From Hellea sp. (GTDB taxonomy: Bacteria > Pseudomonadota > Alphaproteobacteria > Caulobacterales > Maricaulaceae), in NCBI GenBank assembly GCA_020627655.1, contig JAHDGM010000018.1, positions 1-49,312 on the forward strand: a DNA stretch of 49,312 nucleotides. The letters run 5' to 3'. The notes under the pieces were generated by a model. That model did not search any database. It had not been told where the DNA came from and worked only from the letters and a program-made list of their open reading frames with translations. This document shows, piece after piece, positions 1 to 8,227 of this stretch (the stretch's first letter is position 1; each line of letters starts with the position of its first letter). The position numbers were made by a program, and so were the translations under genes.

Positions 1-738
1 GCTTGTGAAAGTAAAGAAGGCGACAGGAAGCTTATCGGGACAGGTATAAGCGGCGCGGCTGGTGCATTGGCTGGAAGCGAACTGATTGGCGGCACCAAGG
101 GTACAGTTATCGGCGCAGTAGTAGGAGGCGCAGCAGGATACGGAATTGCAGACAAGACCATTGATTGTGACCCCGCTCCAGTTCAGGCCCAATCTTATAA
201 TCACACGACCACCTCTCAATATGTGCCAGCCCAAACAGTCACGACCTATAGTGAATACCCGGCTGGCGGAACATATTCAGCCAGCACAACGACGACAGCG
301 CCTTCTGAAACGGCAACAGTTAGCAAAGAATATTCGGCTCCTACAGACCAAGCTTATGATGATACATTTGGAACCCCGGGCTATCATGCCATGCAAGCAA
401 ATGGAGAAATTGATCAGACCTCAATCACCGCTTCAAATACGGCTCAAGCCATCGCCCCAACCGAAGCAGCACCATCTGTAGCTGCGGCATATCCACAATA
501 TGATCAGGTTACCGCGCCTGTAGCGGCCTCAGCATCAGCCCCGACCAATTACGGCAGTTCAGCCACCACGGCGATAGGCAACACAACACAACATGAAGTC
601 GTTGAAGGCGATACAGTCTATTCCCTGTCACGAAAACTTTGCGTTGGCGTAACTGACATTCAGACCTTGAATGGTCTCGACGCTAATTTCTCGATTGGCT
701 TAGGCGAAATGATTCAGCTCCCCGCCTCCCGCTGCTAA
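1..738 (+). CDS. Glycine-zipper / LysM surface protein, 5' truncated by window edge
   Basis: The reading frame is open from the first base, so the gene begins before the window; 245 residues are visible. The second visible residue is a Cys after Ala, which could be the end of a lipobox, so this may be a lipoprotein (inference). Next comes a Gly/Ala-rich glycine-zipper segment (visible residues about 12-55, with GAVVGGAAGYGIAD) like that of the 17-kDa surface antigen family, which inserts in or packs against membranes. A long Ser/Thr/Ala/Gln-rich linker follows. The last 50 residues form a LysM-like module (HEVVEGDTVYSLSRKL...TLNGL...IQLP), a peptidoglycan-binding fold. A cell-envelope protein tying membrane to wall is the likely role. 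The glycine-zipper segment resembles those of three genes at 32840-35748. Confidence 0.75.
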   Translation, partial: ACESKEGDRKLIGTGISGAAGALAGSELIGGTKGTVIGAVVGGAAGYGIADKTIDCDPAPVQAQSYNHTTTSQYVPAQTVTTYSEYPAGGTYSASTTTTAPSETATVSKEYSAPTDQAYDDTFGTPGYHAMQANGEIDQTSITASNTAQAIAPTEAAPSVAAAYPQYDQVTAPVAASASAPTNYGSSATTAIGNTTQHEVVEGDTVYSLSRKLCVGVTDIQTLNGLDANFSIGLGEMIQLPASRC

Positions 739-816
739 GATTATATAAGACTAGCCACATCACCAGCTTCCCATTAAGTTCTTTCAGAATGACTGGCCTT
801 TTACACAATCACCATG

Positions 817-834
817 TATGACAGCGCTGTCATA
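817..834. promoter_or_regulatory. 18-bp perfect palindrome in the pyk leader, LacI-type operator candidate
   Basis: TATGACAGC is followed directly by its exact reverse complement GCTGTCATA. The site ends 16 bases before the pyk GTG codon. A central CG with symmetric TGACAG/CTGTCA arms fits the general pattern of LacI-family operators. Control of pyk by a LacI-family sugar regulator is known in other bacteria (Cra acts on E. coli pykF), but the regulator here is unknown. The palindrome has no loop, which favours a protein-binding site over an RNA terminator. Confidence 0.5.
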
Positions 835-850
835 ACCAAAAGGATTCATT

Positions 851-2263
851 GTGAAACATCGGTTCACTAAAATACTGGCCACTGTGGGCCCAGCCAGCGC
901 AGCTCCGGATACCTTACGGCTGTTACACGAAGTCGGGGTCAATGCTTTTCGTTTAAACTTTTCACATGGTTCCCATGATGACCACGCAAAGTCCGTCAAA
1001 CACATCCGTGATATTGCTGAGTCTATTGGTAATGCTATTTGCATTGTTGCGGATATGCAGGGACCAAAGCTACGAGTTGGTCCATTTAAAAACGAATCTA
1101 TTGAGCTGCGTTATGGGAGCACGGTAACTCTCAAACTTGGCGAAGGCGAAGGCGATAAAGACACTATTATGGTGCCCCACCCCGAATTGTTCCAAGCTCT
1201 GGAGCCCGGGCATATTCTCAAATTCGATGACGGCAAACTCCAAGTCACCGTGAAAAGTAATGACGGTAAGAACATAAAAGCTAATGTGGACGTGCCTGGA
1301 AAGCTCTCCAGCCGTAAAGGCCTCAACGTCATCAATACTGTTCTTCCCATGTCGGCCATGACCGACAAAGATAGAAAGGACATGGCCTTCGCCCTGTCGC
1401 AGAATGTGGATTATATTGCGCTTTCATTTGTGCAAACCGCTGATGATGTCAAAGAGGCCCGCGAAATTATTGGCGACAAAGCTGGCATTATAGTCAAAAT
1501 CGAGAAACCATCTGCCGTTGAGGAACTTGATGAGATTCTAAAATACACAGATGCCGTTATGGTCGCACGCGGGGATCTAGGCGTTGAACTACCATTGGAA
1601 CGGGTACCTGTTGTGCAGCGTCAAATCATCCGCAAATCCCGCTCCTTGGGCAAACCGGTTATTGTAGCCACTCATATGCTGGAATCCATGATCGACAGCC
1701 CAACCCCTACCCGTGCAGAGGCTTCAGATGTTGCCACAGCCGTCTATCTTGGAACCGATGCCGTTATGTTATCGGCCGAAACAGCCGTTGGCCGCCACCC
1801 GGCGACTGCCGTGGCGATTATGGACCGCATCATCCGCGCCGCGGAAACTGATCCTGAATATTGGGACTATTTCCGCAACCGCCGCCTACCCCATGATGCC
1901 ACATCTGAAGATGCCATCAGTCATTCTGTACGCGGCATAGCCGAAATTATGAATTGTAAAGCTGTCTTTGGATATACGGCCTCCGGGTCCACAGTGCAGC
2001 GCATATCCCGCGAGCGTCCACCTTGCCAAATCGTCGGCATTACGCCTCATCAACCCACAGCCAACCGTATGGCCCTGAGCTGGGGCGTCAGTCCGCTCAA
2101 AACCATGGATCCTGCAAATTTCGATGAAATGCTCCGCCATATTCAGCATCTGGCCCGGGATTATATCGGCCTAGAAAAAGGCGACAAAATCATGATCTCA
2201 GCCGGCATTCCTTTTGGACGGCCAGGATCAACCGACACCCTAAAAGTCGCAACGGTCGATTAA
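851..2263 (+). CDS. pyk: Pyruvate kinase
   Basis: This 470-residue protein transfers phosphate from phosphoenolpyruvate to ADP, the last step of glycolysis, in the cytoplasm. Family motifs are intact: RLNFSHG (Arg34, Asn36), ADMQGPKLR around Asp68, the catalytic Lys216 in VKIEKP with Glu218, VARGDLGVELP with Asp242, and the LSAETAVGRHP segment. Its length is normal for the family. The GTG start at 851 is preceded by AAAAGGA at a good distance; the palindrome at 817-834 lies just upstream and may govern expression. The gene is convergent with the antiporter, leaving 34 bases between them and no clear terminator. Confidence 0.95.
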   Translation: MKHRFTKILATVGPASAAPDTLRLLHEVGVNAFRLNFSHGSHDDHAKSVKHIRDIAESIGNAICIVADMQGPKLRVGPFKNESIELRYGSTVTLKLGEGEGDKDTIMVPHPELFQALEPGHILKFDDGKLQVTVKSNDGKNIKANVDVPGKLSSRKGLNVINTVLPMSAMTDKDRKDMAFALSQNVDYIALSFVQTADDVKEAREIIGDKAGIIVKIEKPSAVEELDEILKYTDAVMVARGDLGVELPLERVPVVQRQIIRKSRSLGKPVIVATHMLESMIDSPTPTRAEASDVATAVYLGTDAVMLSAETAVGRHPATAVAIMDRIIRAAETDPEYWDYFRNRRLPHDATSEDAISHSVRGIAEIMNCKAVFGYTASGSTVQRISRERPPCQIVGITPHQPTANRMALSWGVSPLKTMDPANFDEMLRHIQHLARDYIGLEKGDKIMISAGIPFGRPGSTDTLKVATVD

Positions 2264-2297
2264 AATTCGAGTTCGAACCGAGGTTTCTGCAACAAAC

Positions 2298-3698
2298 CTA
2301 AAACAACTCAGGATCCACACATTTCTCAACGACTTTTTTGATGGTTAGCCCCTGAACAATAATTGAGAAGACAACCACACCATATGTGGCCGCAAGAATA
2401 ACAGGGTAATACTCATTCGCAGCGCTAGTCCCATCAGCCATTTTTATCTGGCTAGGCAATGAAAGCGCCAAAGCCACTGAGATACCGCCGCGAACTCCGC
2501 CCCATGTCAGAACAGGTATAGCGCCCTTGGTAAATCTCTTAAACATGCCCAAAAATCGCATAGGTATGGAAACAGCAGTGAAGCGCGCAAACAAGACAAG
2601 AGGGATAGCTAAAATCGCAATAAACACATAGTATCGAGTAACTGACCCTTCAGCGCCGAAAAGCACCATGAGTTCAAGACCTATAAGCAAAAACAGAACT
2701 GAATTCAAAATCTCATCAATCATTTCCCAAAACCCGAACAAATAGGTTTTAGTCCTTTCACTCATAGAAAATTCAGCGCCTTTATTTCCGATCATCAAGC
2801 CTGCAACGACTACAGCCAGTGGCCCGGAAAGATGATGGCCAAGAATTTCGATACGGGATGCCAGTGCGTATGTTCCGGCCACTGCGCCAAGAGTAATCAG
2901 AATTTCAATGGCATGATCATCCAGCTTTGCCATAGCGCGATAGGTTACCCAGCCGGCAATTAACCCAAGAATAGCACCGCCGACAGCTTCGACAAGGAAG
3001 AGTTCTATAACCCCCATAACACCTTCCGGCCCATGACCGCTGCCTGCGCCCAATGAACCAACAGCCAAAGCAGCAACTATGGAAAACACGACAACCCCAA
3101 CCCCGTCGTTGAACAGGCTCTCTCCGGCGATCTTGGCTTCTAAGGCATGAGGCATATTCACTGTCTTCAATATAGATAAAACCGCGACTGGGTCTGTGGG
3201 GCTGATAAGCGCTCCAAAGACCAGCGCCCAAATAAAGGGCATCTCCACCCCAAAGACTTTACAAATATAATAAAACCCAGTGCCAACTATAAAGGTCGAC
3301 ATGATAACGCCGAGGGTTGCCATAGAGCCAATGGCCCATTTTTCAGATCGTAAAAAGCTCATATCCACGTGAAGAGCTCCGGCGAATAGGAGGAAACCCA
3401 ACATGCCTTTCATGAGCGCTTCATTAAAATCGATCTGCCCGATAGCACCCTGCAACATGTCCGTCATACCAAGTGACGGAATAGCCATCTCAAGCCCTAA
3501 TAATACCATGGACGCAATCAGCGCTATAACCAGAAGGCCGATCGTGTGTGGAAGCTTGAAATAAACTTTGTTCAGCCATGAAAACAAAGCCGACAAAACC
3601 AATAGCAAAGCCACAATTTCAAAGATGGACAAACCTGTGGCCGTAGCCCCTCCTGCCGTAGCAGCACCAGCGGCCATTAACATTAAACTTCCAGACAT
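2298..3698 (-). CDS. CPA1-family Na+/H+ antiporter (NhaP-like)
   Basis: This 466-residue integral membrane protein has about 12 hydrophobic segments and the CPA1 signature pair: ALISPTDPVAVLSILK in the mid-N-terminal half, then GESLFNDGVGVVVF. These carry the Asp residues that bind and exchange cations. It probably exports Na+ (or K+) in exchange for protons across the inner membrane. A longer reading to 3761 is possible, but the ATG at 3698 has AAGGGA six bases upstream and gives a usual N-terminus (MSGSLMLM). There is no C-terminal regulatory domain beyond the membrane part. Substrate choice among NhaP and Nhe-like members cannot be read from sequence alone. Confidence 0.88.
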   Translation of the reverse strand: MSGSLMLMAAGAATAGGATATGLSIFEIVALLLVLSALFSWLNKVYFKLPHTIGLLVIALIASMVLLGLEMAIPSLGMTDMLQGAIGQIDFNEALMKGMLGFLLFAGALHVDMSFLRSEKWAIGSMATLGVIMSTFIVGTGFYYICKVFGVEMPFIWALVFGALISPTDPVAVLSILKTVNMPHALEAKIAGESLFNDGVGVVVFSIVAALAVGSLGAGSGHGPEGVMGVIELFLVEAVGGAILGLIAGWVTYRAMAKLDDHAIEILITLGAVAGTYALASRIEILGHHLSGPLAVVVAGLMIGNKGAEFSMSERTKTYLFGFWEMIDEILNSVLFLLIGLELMVLFGAEGSVTRYYVFIAILAIPLVLFARFTAVSIPMRFLGMFKRFTKGAIPVLTWGGVRGGISVALALSLPSQIKMADGTSAANEYYPVILAATYGVVVFSIIVQGLTIKKVVEKCVDPELF

Positions 3699-3858
3699 GA
3701 TGATTCCCTTATTTGCTACATTTAATACGGGGCCTGAAAGCACGGGGCAATGTCTTTTCAAAAAATCTAGTCATTGCAAGTCTGTCATTACGGCTTGAGA
3801 TTGGGGCCGACTAGGTATAAAAGAGAGGCTGGGGGAACAAGAGAGAGATCATAAGATC

Positions 3859-4251
3859 ATGTTTACACATGACGACATATTAATGCCGTTAGCCTTAACG
3901 GTAATGATCGATAATAAGATCAAAGATTTAGAATTGAAAGAGTTTAGAAGTCAGGCATCTGCCTTACTCAATCTCTTCGAACTGGATTCTATGGACGAAC
4001 ACGCCTTAATTTCGTGGTTCGAGACCAAGGAGTCTGAGCTTAAAGACACGCTGCATGGTCGTCGCAAAAACACAGAAATTCTTAGAGCTCTCACCCGGTT
4101 TAGTGATGACGCCCATGTAGAGGCCATGTTTGACGCTATGGTGACAATTTCCGTCTCTGACAAAGAATATCACCGGGAAGAATCTGATCTAATCAAATCA
4201 GCAGCCTCAATATGGGGATTTCAGCGACCACCTCTTAAGATCGTTGACTAA
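3859..4251 (+). CDS. TerB-like helical protein
   Basis: This is a 130-residue soluble, helical, acidic protein with no signal peptide. The C-terminal part (about residues 85-122, MVTISVSDKEYHREESDLI) matches the TerB/tellurite-resistance-like pattern of a hydrophobic helix followed by a D-x-E-x-x-x-E-E segment that can bind metal. Family members are linked to stress responses, but the specific job is unknown. The stop codon overlaps that of the opposing gene by four bases (4248-4251). A possible promoter, TTGAGA at 3795 and TATAAA at 3816 with a short 15-base spacer, lies upstream and is weak evidence only. Confidence 0.6.
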   Translation: MFTHDDILMPLALTVMIDNKIKDLELKEFRSQASALLNLFELDSMDEHALISWFETKESELKDTLHGRRKNTEILRALTRFSDDAHVEAMFDAMVTISVSDKEYHREESDLIKSAASIWGFQRPPLKIVD

Positions 4252-4547
4252 AGCGGCGGATCAGGCGGCGTGCCAGTTAAATGCATTTGCCCTTTCTTAC
4301 GGTCATGAATGATTTCCCCCCGCGCTTCCATATCCAGCTTTACTGTGACTGAATACCAAGCCCCGGAACCTTCCATTCGGCCCTTCAGGGCAGCACCAAC
4401 AGCGTCAAACATTTGCATGGGTTTAAGCTGAGGGTTTTCAGTCATCGACTTAATAACTTCTGCCCTGACCAAATCATATTTGGCGCGGTCTATATTAACA
4501 CCTTTTTTGGCAGGGTCAGGGTGCAGAGTTTGGATTTTACCGCCCAT
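4248..4547 (-). CDS. Small conserved hypothetical protein (DUF6958-like)
   Basis: This is a 99-residue soluble protein. The pattern KIQTLHPDPAKKGVNIDRAKYD, then a helical stretch, WYSVTVKLDMEARGEI and a basic tail resembles a widespread family of small proteins with a winged-helix-like profile that I recall as DUF6958; I could not check this. The ATG at 4547 shares its A with the TGA of the upstream lipoprotein gene (TGATG), so the two are probably translated together. The function is unknown; a nucleic-acid-binding fold is a guess. Confidence 0.7.
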   Translation of the reverse strand: MGGKIQTLHPDPAKKGVNIDRAKYDLVRAEVIKSMTENPQLKPMQMFDAVGAALKGRMEGSGAWYSVTVKLDMEARGEIIHDRKKGQMHLTGTPPDPPL

Positions 4548-4939
4548 CAATCAACGCAAAGCGTACCGACGATGACGCCTTCATTTACCAATGTTGTGCA
4601 ACCAAAATAATCATCCGTAGCTTCGCACACACCGTCCATAACCGTTCCTGGAGCTGGTTCGGAAATCGCATCAACGATAACACAGCGTCCAAGGCAATCA
4701 CTATCGTCTGAACAGACTTCGCCGGCATCCGGTAAATCTTGAACGCAGTGTTCCGCGCCCAATTTTCCGGTTCTTATGACCTCGCCTCCGGCTTTTTCGC
4801 ACATAGCCCGCTCAGAACTTGTTGCCTTAACGCCTTCAAACTGAATAGGCTTGTATGCCATCTCATCACTTGGCCCCGAGGCTTGAGTACTACATGCCGC
4901 TAATATTAAAACGCTCACGCAAACTATATATTTTCTCAT
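4547..4939 (-). CDS. Cysteine-rich lipoprotein of unknown function
   Basis: The 130-residue product starts with a lipoprotein signal (MRKYIV...LILAAC) with the lipidated Cys at residue 16. The mature part contains eight further cysteines, enough for four disulfides, consistent with a stable periplasmic or outer-membrane domain. No catalytic motif is recognised. The ATG at 4939 is chosen over an in-frame start four codons earlier because GGAGAAGG lies a few bases before it. It overlaps the following small gene by one base, so the two form a pair. What it binds is unknown. Confidence 0.75.
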   Translation of the reverse strand: MRKYIVCVSVLILAACSTQASGPSDEMAYKPIQFEGVKATSSERAMCEKAGGEVIRTGKLGAEHCVQDLPDAGEVCSDDSDCLGRCVIVDAISEPAPGTVMDGVCEATDDYFGCTTLVNEGVIVGTLCVD

Positions 4940-4963
4940 AACCTTCTCCATCGGGCTACTCTA

Positions 4964-5977
4964 TCACGGTTTTTTATACTGAACGACCTTATTGTGAATT
5001 CGGCCGAAAATAGATTTACCCTTGGCATCCTTCATTTCTATCGAAACCGTATCACCAAAACTCATAAACCGGGTTTTAAATTCACCAGTCTGAATTTTCT
5101 CAATCATCCGAATTTCCGCGATACAGCTATAGCCAACGCCTCCGTCTTCAATTTTCTTACCTTCGCCGCCCTCGAACTTATTGGAAACAGTCCCGGAACC
5201 GACAATAGTCCCGGCGCTCAGTTGGCGGGTTTTCGCAGCATGAGCCACAAGTTCGCCCATGTTGAATGTCATATCCGTTTTGACATTGGCCTTACCGAAA
5301 GGCTCCCCGTTATACTCCACCAATAAAGGAAGATCGATTGTCCCTTTAGCCCACTTTTTACCCAGTTCATCCGGCGTAACTGCAACTGGCGAAAAAGCGG
5401 ACGAAGCCTTTCCGTGTAAAAAACCGAACCCTTTACGCAGTTCATTGGGAATTAACCCCCGTAAAGACACATCATTTACAAGCATTATCAGCTTAATGTG
5501 CTTCATGGCCTCCTTCGGCGTGACCGCCATTGGGACATCATCTGTAATAACCGTAAGTTCGGCTTCCATATCAATACCGTAGTCTTCGCTTTCTACTACA
5601 ATATCGTCCCGCGGTCCTATAAATGTATCGCCTGCACCTTGATACATAAGAGGATCAGAATAGAAGCTTTCCGGCACGTCAGCGCCGCGGGCCTTGCGCA
5701 CAAGTTCCACATGATTGAGATAAGCTGAGCCATCCACCCACTGATAAGCCCGCGGTAAAGGAGACGCGCAGGCCTCCTCGTGAAAATCAAAAAGGTCACC
5801 CTCGCCTTTATTTACTTCGTCATACCGGGCCTGCAATTGAGGCTCAACCTCATCCCAGCGGTCAAGGGCATCCTGCATGGAGCCAGCGATATCGCCAGCG
5901 CTCGCCGCTTTGGTTAAATCACGAGAAACGACGATCAAATGACCGTCGCGTTCAAATTTCAGGGAAGCAAGTTTCAT
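4964..5977 (-). CDS. Fumarylacetoacetate hydrolase family protein
   Basis: This 337-residue cytoplasmic enzyme of the FAH family cleaves carbon-carbon bonds in fumarylacetoacetate-like diketo acids using a divalent metal. Family features are the IDMEAELTVI acidic metal-site strand, NDVSLRGL, KASSAFSPVAVTPDEL, and a GTIVGSGTVSNK loop. It is the last gene of the hppD operon, so it most likely yields fumarate and acetoacetate at the end of tyrosine breakdown. A longer frame to 6088 exists, but the ATG at 5977 with AAGGAA upstream gives the conserved N-terminus (MKLASLKFERDG). Only 13 bases separate it from the VOC gene. Confidence 0.88.
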   Translation of the reverse strand: MKLASLKFERDGHLIVVSRDLTKAASAGDIAGSMQDALDRWDEVEPQLQARYDEVNKGEGDLFDFHEEACASPLPRAYQWVDGSAYLNHVELVRKARGADVPESFYSDPLMYQGAGDTFIGPRDDIVVESEDYGIDMEAELTVITDDVPMAVTPKEAMKHIKLIMLVNDVSLRGLIPNELRKGFGFLHGKASSAFSPVAVTPDELGKKWAKGTIDLPLLVEYNGEPFGKANVKTDMTFNMGELVAHAAKTRQLSAGTIVGSGTVSNKFEGGEGKKIEDGGVGYSCIAEIRMIEKIQTGEFKTRFMSFGDTVSIEMKDAKGKSIFGRIHNKVVQYKKP

Positions 5978-5990
5978 TATTTTTCCTTTT

Positions 5991-6539
5991 TTAGCTTTCT
6001 TCAGCAATTTTTTCATGAAGCCAGGCCGCGTGACGCGGGGCTTTTTTTGTTTCTGACCACTCCTTGAGCATAGCCGGTGCAACGTCATGGAGCTGTTTCA
6101 TTTGCTCCGGGGTACCTATATCAGCAGCCAACTCTAATCGATGTCCATTTGGATCGAAGAAGTAGATGGACTTGAAAATACCGTGATGGGTTGGCCCCAA
6201 GACTTCAATCCCGTTTTCTTCAAGATAAGTCTTAGTTTCCAATAACGTCTCAAGGCTCTCAACCCGCATGGCGATATGCTGCACCCAGATCGGAGTGTTA
6301 CGATCCCGGTCCATATCCGGCTGTTCTGGAAGTTCAAAAAACGCCAAAACGTTATCATTCCCGGCATCCAGAAAAATATGCATATAAGGATCATAGGCAC
6401 CTGTTGACGGCACATGATCTTCGGCGATGGCCAGCTGAAAATCCATTCCCAAAATGCCGTTATAAAACTCAACCGTTTCTTTGGCGTCCTTACAGCGATA
6501 GGCGACGTGGTGAAAACCTTGGATGTTGGGTTTAGTCAT
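5991..6539 (-). CDS. VOC-family metalloprotein in tyrosine-catabolism operon
   Basis: The 182-residue protein holds two vicinal-oxygen-chelate modules (about residues 6-72 and 83-140). Likely metal ligands are His10 or His11 (GFHHVAY), Glu69 (AFFEL), His88 (WVQHIAM) and Glu136 (HRLELA), a set compatible with glyoxalase I or with a single-domain extradiol dioxygenase. It sits between hppD and the FAH gene, the place where ring cleavage or isomerisation enzymes might be expected, and is 9 bases downstream of hppD. Its reaction is not known from sequence. A basic, Trp-containing tail follows the second module. Confidence 0.8.
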   Translation of the reverse strand: MTKPNIQGFHHVAYRCKDAKETVEFYNGILGMDFQLAIAEDHVPSTGAYDPYMHIFLDAGNDNVLAFFELPEQPDMDRDRNTPIWVQHIAMRVESLETLLETKTYLEENGIEVLGPTHHGIFKSIYFFDPNGHRLELAADIGTPEQMKQLHDVAPAMLKEWSETKKAPRHAAWLHEKIAEES

Positions 6540-6548
6540 GACTACCCC

Positions 6549-7637
6549 CTATTGCCTGGCGACTTCAAGCACGCCCCGATTAATCTGGTCACGCTCGATC
6601 GATTTAAACAGAGCCTTGAAATTGCCCTCCCCAAAGCCCTCTTTGTAATCACCTTTACGCTGAATAAACTCAAAGAAAACCGGCCCTATTTTGGGCTCAG
6701 CAAAGATCTGCAGCAATAGGCGCGGCTCGTCATTTTCAGTCGTTCCATCCAGCAAAATACCACGAGCCTGCAGTTCACCAACAGGCTCACCGTGACCGGG
6801 CAAGCGTTCGCCCAGCATTTCATAATATGTGTCCGGCGGAGCGGTCATTAATTCAACCCCTCCGGCACGTAATTTATCCACGCAGCCAATAAGATCATCA
6901 CAGGCCAGCGCGATGTGCTGAATACCCTCACCGCGATGTTCAAGCAGGTATTCCTGAATTTGCCCTTTGCCATTTTCCCCTTCTTCATTGAGCGGAATAC
7001 GAATGCGGCCATCAGGTGCTGTCAAGGCGCGGCTCGTTAATCCCGTATATTCGCCTTTAATGTCAAAATATCGAATTTCCCGGAAATTAAACAGGCGTTC
7101 GTAATATTCAGCCCAGTAATCCATCCGGCCCTGATAAACATTATGCGTTAGGTGATCGACAACATTAAAACCATACCCGACCGGGTTTTGGTCTACGCCT
7201 TCAATTTCATTAAAGTCGATATCATAAATATTCAGGTCGTCCCCATATCGATCGATCAGATAGATCACGGCGCCGCCGATCCCGCGAATAGCAGGAATGG
7301 ATAACTCCATAGGGCCAGGATGATTTTTAACAGGCTCTGCTCCGCGCTTAACCAGTTCTGCATAAGCTAATGCAGCATCCTTAACCCGAAAACCCATTCC
7401 GCAAGCAGATGGGCCGTGTTCCCGGCAGAAATACCCAGCCGGTGATTTTTCCTCATAATTAGTGATCAGGTTGATATCGCCCTGTTTCCAAAGATCAACA
7501 TCCTTAGATCGGTGCGTGGCAGTTTTAACAAACCCCATAGCCGAGAATATCTTCTCCAAATGGCCACGCTCCGGTGCAGAAAACTCAATAAACTCGAAAC
7601 CGTCCAGCCCAATCGGGTTTTCAAATAAATCCGCCAT
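6549..7637 (-). CDS. hppD: 4-hydroxyphenylpyruvate dioxygenase
   Basis: This 362-residue enzyme converts 4-hydroxyphenylpyruvate to homogentisate using Fe(II) and O2, the second step of tyrosine degradation. Iron ligands are visible as His162 (VVDHLTHNV), His241 (GIQHIAL) and Glu323 (FFEFIQR), within one residue of the Pseudomonas enzyme as I recall it. The C-terminal [15 protein letters not shown] helix that gates the active site is present. The ATG at 7637 has GGAGTGAG upstream and gives the usual N-terminus ([10 protein letters not shown]). It leads a three-gene operon and is divergent from a MarR regulator whose probable operators lie in the leader. Confidence 0.95.
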   Translation of the reverse strand: MADLFENPIGLDGFEFIEFSAPERGHLEKIFSAMGFVKTATHRSKDVDLWKQGDINLITNYEEKSPAGYFCREHGPSACGMGFRVKDAALAYAELVKRGAEPVKNHPGPMELSIPAIRGIGGAVIYLIDRYGDDLNIYDIDFNEIEGVDQNPVGYGFNVVDHLTHNVYQGRMDYWAEYYERLFNFREIRYFDIKGEYTGLTSRALTAPDGRIRIPLNEEGENGKGQIQEYLLEHRGEGIQHIALACDDLIGCVDKLRAGGVELMTAPPDTYYEMLGERLPGHGEPVGELQARGILLDGTTENDEPRLLLQIFAEPKIGPVFFEFIQRKGDYKEGFGEGNFKALFKSIERDQINRGVLEVARQ

Positions 7638-7654
7638 AATCTCACTCCATATTT

Positions 7655-7668
7655 GTTGTGATGACAAC
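7655..7668. promoter_or_regulatory. Probable MarR operator box 1 (hppD leader)
   Basis: GTTGT and ACAAC form an inverted repeat around GATG, between the hppD Shine-Dalgarno and the second, stronger box. The half-sites TTGT/ACAA are typical of MarR-family operators. Binding here would block hppD transcription or early elongation. Confidence 0.5.
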
Positions 7669-7678
7669 TATATGAATT

Positions 7679-7696
7679 TAGTTGTAATTGCAACTA
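7679..7696. promoter_or_regulatory. Probable MarR operator box 2 (18-bp near-perfect palindrome)
   Basis: TAGTTGTAATTGCAACTA matches its reverse complement at 16 of 18 positions. Its centre lies 26 bases from the centre of box 1, and the facing half-sites (ACAACTA at 7664, TAGTTGT at 7679) also form a palindrome with an 8-base spacer. Four half-sites thus sit in 42 bases between hppD and the regulator gene, as expected for an autoregulating MarR repressor. Confidence 0.6.
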
Positions 7697-7716
7697 TTTT
7701 TTGGCAAGCAGGATTT

Positions 7717-8151
7717 ATGTCCCAAGATTCAATTATCAAGCTTGATGAATACTGGCCTTATCAGGTTACCGTGCTGGCTGACTTGATTTCGCGGCATACT
7801 ACATCGGTTCTAAAAACGCATGGCGGGCTTAACTTGTCCCAATGGCGAGTTTTAGCGGCAGTCGCCGAAAAACCTGGCCGCACTGCAGCGGATGTCGTCA
7901 CCGTTACCCCCATGGACAAGGGTATTGTAAGCCGGGCAACAGCATCGTTGGTATCGAATGGTCTTTTGGAAAAAATTGCCGATGCCGATGATAAGCGGCG
8001 CTCCCGATTATATATGACACGCATCGGTGAGGCCACCTATTTGCAGGTCTCTAATGCCTTGACTACGCAAACAGGATCAATCGCCGTTTCTGATAAGCTG
8101 AATGAACATTTGCTTACAGTTATAGACAAAATGACACTGCTGAACGACTAA
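7717..8151 (+). CDS. MarR-family transcriptional regulator of the hppD operon
   Basis: This 144-residue protein has the MarR winged helix-turn-helix: LSQWRVLAAVAEKPG, AADVV, DKGIVSRATASLV, and the wing DADDKRRSRLYMTRIG. Such proteins bind palindromes as dimers and release DNA on binding aromatic ligands. Its position divergent from hppD suggests that it represses tyrosine catabolism and senses homogentisate or a related acid (inference). The ATG at 7717 follows CAGGA; an in-frame ATG at 7672 lies inside the operator array and would add 15 hydrophobic residues, so it is rejected. Confidence 0.85.
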   Translation: MSQDSIIKLDEYWPYQVTVLADLISRHTTSVLKTHGGLNLSQWRVLAAVAEKPGRTAADVVTVTPMDKGIVSRATASLVSNGLLEKIADADDKRRSRLYMTRIGEATYLQVSNALTTQTGSIAVSDKLNEHLLTVIDKMTLLND

Positions 8152-8227
8152 ACTGATGGAATAATTGCTGGACTTTCAGCCCATTTCCCCTAAAGGGGCC
8201 GCGAATTCCCTTTTATTGGAAACGACC

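Noticed and set aside
2281-2299. AGGTTT/AAACCT hairpin between pyk and the antiporter as a terminator
   Set aside because: Short AT-rich stem and no T-tract on either strand.
3699-3761. N-terminal extension of the Na+/H+ antiporter
   Set aside because: The extension contains the AAGGGA ribosome-binding sequence of the ATG at 3698 and gives an atypical N-terminus.
7672-7716. Upstream ATG extension of the MarR regulator
   Set aside because: It would place coding sequence inside the operator array and lacks a ribosome-binding sequence; the ATG at 7717 has CAGGA upstream.
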